From assembly GCF_001709345.1 (NCBI RefSeq), contig NZ_MDTQ01000001.1, positions 868,001-932,000 of the forward strand: DNA of 64,000 nucleotides, read 5' to 3'. A program made the position numbers and the translations under genes. The stretch comes from Terasakiispira papahanaumokuakeensis (lineage in GTDB: Bacteria; Pseudomonadota; Gammaproteobacteria; Pseudomonadales; Halomonadaceae). Of this stretch, positions 61,683 to 64,000 are shown one piece after another. Under the pieces are notes generated by a model. That model made no database searches and was not told the DNA's origin. It saw only the letters and a program-made list of their open reading frames with translations. The first letter of the stretch is position 1; each line of letters opens with the position of its first letter.

Positions 61683-64000
61683 ATGATTGCCCCTTTGTTC
61701 AAGAAGATCTTTGGTACAAAAAACGATCGTGATATCAAACGCATGCGACGCGTTGTCGCGCGCATCAATGCGTTGGAAGACGATGTTAAAGCCCTGTCTG
61801 ATAATGCTCTGACAGGGAAAACTGAAGAGTTCCGGCAGCGCCTGAGTGATGGTGAAGCCCTGGATCAGTTGCTGCCAGAAGCCTTTGCGGTTGTGCGTGA
61901 AGCCAGCCACCGAGTGTTGGGGATGCGTCACTTTGACGTACAGCTGATTGGCGGCATGGTACTCAACTCCGGGAAAATTGCGGAAATGCGCACCGGGGAA
62001 GGTAAAACGCTGGTCGCGACCTTGGCGGTGTACCTGAATGCATTACCCGGTCAAGGGGCGCATGTGGTCACGGTTAACGACTATCTGGCGCGACGTGATG
62101 CGGAGTGGATGGGCCGCCTGTATCGCTTTTTAGGGCTTGAAGTCGGTGTCATTTACAGCGGTCAGAGCACTGAAGAAAAACGTTTGGCCTATCAAGCCGA
62201 TATTACCTACGGCACCAATAACGAATTTGGCTTTGATTACCTGCGCGATAATATGGCGTTTAGCCTGTCGGATCGTGTTCAGCGCGACTTGAATTTTGCC
62301 GTCGTCGATGAGGTCGACTCTATCCTGATTGATGAGGCCCGGACGCCGCTGATTATTTCCGGAGCCGCTCAGGATAGCTCCCAGCTTTACCTGCAGACTA
62401 ACCGCTTAGTGCCGTCGCTGAGCCCTTGGGATGAAGAAAGCGAAGCCGGTCATTTTATTATTGATGAAAAACAGCGCTCTATTGAGTTGACTGAAGAAGG
62501 CCACCAGCGGGTTGAAGAGTTGTTGGTCAAGCAGGGTCTGCTTAATGAAGGGGATACCCTTTATTCTCCCGCCAACCTGAACTTACTGCACCATGTGCAA
62601 GCCGCCCTTCGAGCTCACCACCTGTATCAACGCGATGATCACTATATCGTACAGGATGGTCAGGTCATTATCGTGGATGAGCATACCGGCCGGACCATGG
62701 CCGGTCGACGCTGGGGTGAAGGCCTGCATCAAGCCGTTGAGGCCAAAGAAGGGGTGAAAATTCAGGCCGAAAGTCAGACTTTGGCTTCGACCACCTTCCA
62801 GAATTTTTTCCGCCTCTATAACAAGCTGTCGGGGATGACCGGAACGGCTGATACGGAAGCAGTTGAATTTAATCAGATTTATGGCTTAGATGTGGTGGTC
62901 ATTCCGACCAATCGCAAAGTGCAGCGTATTGACCATAATGACCTGATTTTTATGTCATTTGCGGACAAACTCAAAGCGATCGTGGAAGAAGTGAAAGCCA
63001 CGGTCGAGGCTGAACGTCCGGTGCTGGTGGGGACTGCCTCGATTGAAGCGTCCGAAGTGGTCAGTCAGGTGCTGACCAAAGCGGGTATTGAGCACAATAT
63101 GCTGAACGCTAAAAACCACGAGCGTGAGGCCGAAATTATTGCTCAGGCCGGTCGGCCAGGCACAGTGACGATAGCGACCAATATGGCCGGCCGAGGTACG
63201 GATATTGTGCTGGGCGGTAACTGGGAAGCTGAAGTGGCCGCACTTGAGCAGCCTACCGATGAGCAAGTCGAAGCGGCTAAAGCCGCTTGGCAAGCGCGTC
63301 ATGATGCCGTGATCAATGCCGGTGGGCTCCATGTTATCGGCACAGAACGTCACGAGTCTCGTCGTATCGATAACCAGCTACGTGGACGCTCTGGACGTCA
63401 GGGTGACCCTGGCTCTACCCGTTTCTTCCTATCGTTAGATGATCCCTTGATGCGTATTTTTGCTTCCGACTGGGTGCGGGGCATGATGCAAAAACTGGGG
63501 ATGGAAGAAGGTGAAGCGATTGAGCACCGGATGGTAACCAATGCCGTTGAGAAGGCTCAGCGTAAAGTTGAAGGCCGCAACTTTGATATTCGTAAGCAGC
63601 TGCTTGAATATGATGATGTGGCAAACGATCAGCGTCAGGTGGTGTATAGCCAGCGAGACGAAATCCTCAAGTCTGAAGATCTGTCTGAAGAAGTGGCGCA
63701 GATGCGGGATGATGTGCTGGATGACTCCATCAATGAGTTTGTACCGCCGCAATCCATGCCCGAACAGTGGGATATGGCGGGATTAGAGCAACTACTGTCC
63801 GGTGAGTTTAATTTACAGTTGCCGGTACAACAGTGGTTTGACGATGATAAGAGCCTGACCGAAGAAACATTGCGAGCGCGTGTTCATGACGCGTTGAATC
63901 AGGCTTATCAAGAAAAAGAAGCGTTGGTGGGGGCTGAGCTGCTGCGTCGCTTTGAACAGCAAGCCATGTTGCAGGTTTTGGATACACGCTGGAAAGAACA
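61683..64000 (+). CDS. secA: Preprotein translocase ATPase SecA (3' end beyond window)
   Basis: Motor of Sec-dependent export; 772 complete codons are present and the frame is open at the window edge (E. coli SecA is 901 aa). Start [20 protein letters not shown]. Walker A is MRTGEGKT, the DEAD-type Walker B is [20 protein letters not shown], then the preprotein-crosslinking domain ([15 protein letters not shown]), the second nucleotide-binding fold ([19 protein letters not shown]) and [20 protein letters not shown]. The C-terminal zinc-binding tail lies outside. Confidence 0.97.
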   Translation, partial: MIAPLFKKIFGTKNDRDIKRMRRVVARINALEDDVKALSDNALTGKTEEFRQRLSDGEALDQLLPEAFAVVREASHRVLGMRHFDVQLIGGMVLNSGKIAEMRTGEGKTLVATLAVYLNALPGQGAHVVTVNDYLARRDAEWMGRLYRFLGLEVGVIYSGQSTEEKRLAYQADITYGTNNEFGFDYLRDNMAFSLSDRVQRDLNFAVVDEVDSILIDEARTPLIISGAAQDSSQLYLQTNRLVPSLSPWDEESEAGHFIIDEKQRSIELTEEGHQRVEELLVKQGLLNEGDTLYSPANLNLLHHVQAALRAHHLYQRDDHYIVQDGQVIIVDEHTGRTMAGRRWGEGLHQAVEAKEGVKIQAESQTLASTTFQNFFRLYNKLSGMTGTADTEAVEFNQIYGLDVVVIPTNRKVQRIDHNDLIFMSFADKLKAIVEEVKATVEAERPVLVGTASIEASEVVSQVLTKAGIEHNMLNAKNHEREAEIIAQAGRPGTVTIATNMAGRGTDIVLGGNWEAEVAALEQPTDEQVEAAKAAWQARHDAVINAGGLHVIGTERHESRRIDNQLRGRSGRQGDPGSTRFFLSLDDPLMRIFASDWVRGMMQKLGMEEGEAIEHRMVTNAVEKAQRKVEGRNFDIRKQLLEYDDVANDQRQVVYSQRDEILKSEDLSEEVAQMRDDVLDDSINEFVPPQSMPEQWDMAGLEQLLSGEFNLQLPVQQWFDDDKSLTEETLRARVHDALNQAYQEKEALVGAELLRRFEQQAMLQVLDTRWKE

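Overview
The window looks like chromosomal DNA of a gammaproteobacterium, probably an Oceanospirillales-type marine or halotolerant organism. The clues are the dciA / M23 peptidase / secA block, a FinR-like LysR gene divergent from fpr, RNase II, a BCCT osmolyte transporter, a two-subunit arginine succinyltransferase operon as in Pseudomonas, and three chemoreceptors in a row. Genus-level placement is inference. No rRNA, tRNA, CRISPR array or complete insertion sequence was seen.

Layout. 1-8.8 kb: a partial AraC/GlxA-type regulator divergent from an arginine succinyltransferase (AST) operon astC-aruF-aruG-astD-astB, then a YjiH-family membrane protein; this block looks more AT-rich than the rest. 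8.9-15.2 kb: finR-like/fpr, a GIY-YIG protein, a cold-shock gene with a long leader, an SLC13-type permease and a carboxylesterase. 15.3-19.8 kb: an accessory patch with a TacA/TacT-like toxin-antitoxin pair, a decayed LysR gene, a fused nucleotidyltransferase-HEPN protein, a DUF1272 protein, a monooxygenase-like protein and orphans. Several of these genes end in integron attC-like sequences, and no integrase is present. 20-29 kb: LysE exporter and LysR regulator, rnb, a periplasmic-binding/PAS/GGDEF diguanylate cyclase, a nitrilase and DUF488. 29.5-38.3 kb: a 950-residue protein with four DUF1266-like modules, AraC and LysR regulators, a YnfM-like MFS exporter, a TauE/SafE permease and a repeat-bearing lipoprotein. 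38.6-46.1 kb: a LysR gene and three tandem paralogous Cache chemoreceptors. 46.5-50 kb: a YCF48-like protein coupled to an RND/MMPL exporter. 50.2-56.1 kb: L-arabinose/D-galactose uptake and oxidation (dehydrogenase, mutarotase, araFGH). 56.2-59.4 kb: BCCT transporter and divergent LysR. 59.4-64 kb: dciA, an M23 peptidase and the start of secA, which runs off the window.

How the genes work together. The AST operon degrades arginine to succinylglutamate; the last enzyme (AstE) is not in the window. AraFGH, the mutarotase and the Gfo/Idh/MocA dehydrogenase form the entry to a non-phosphorylative sugar pathway whose later steps must lie elsewhere. The chemoreceptors carry most of the known amino-acid-binding Cache motif. 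Many transporters sit beside a LysR regulator, often with an inverted repeat in the shared promoter.

The most unusual sequence-level features are (a) degenerate tandem repeats, mostly 12-19 bp, at gene ends and spacers from about 9 to 46 kb, some expanded into coding sequence; (b) the integrase-less cassette-like cluster at 15-20 kb; and (c) the four-module DUF1266-like protein.
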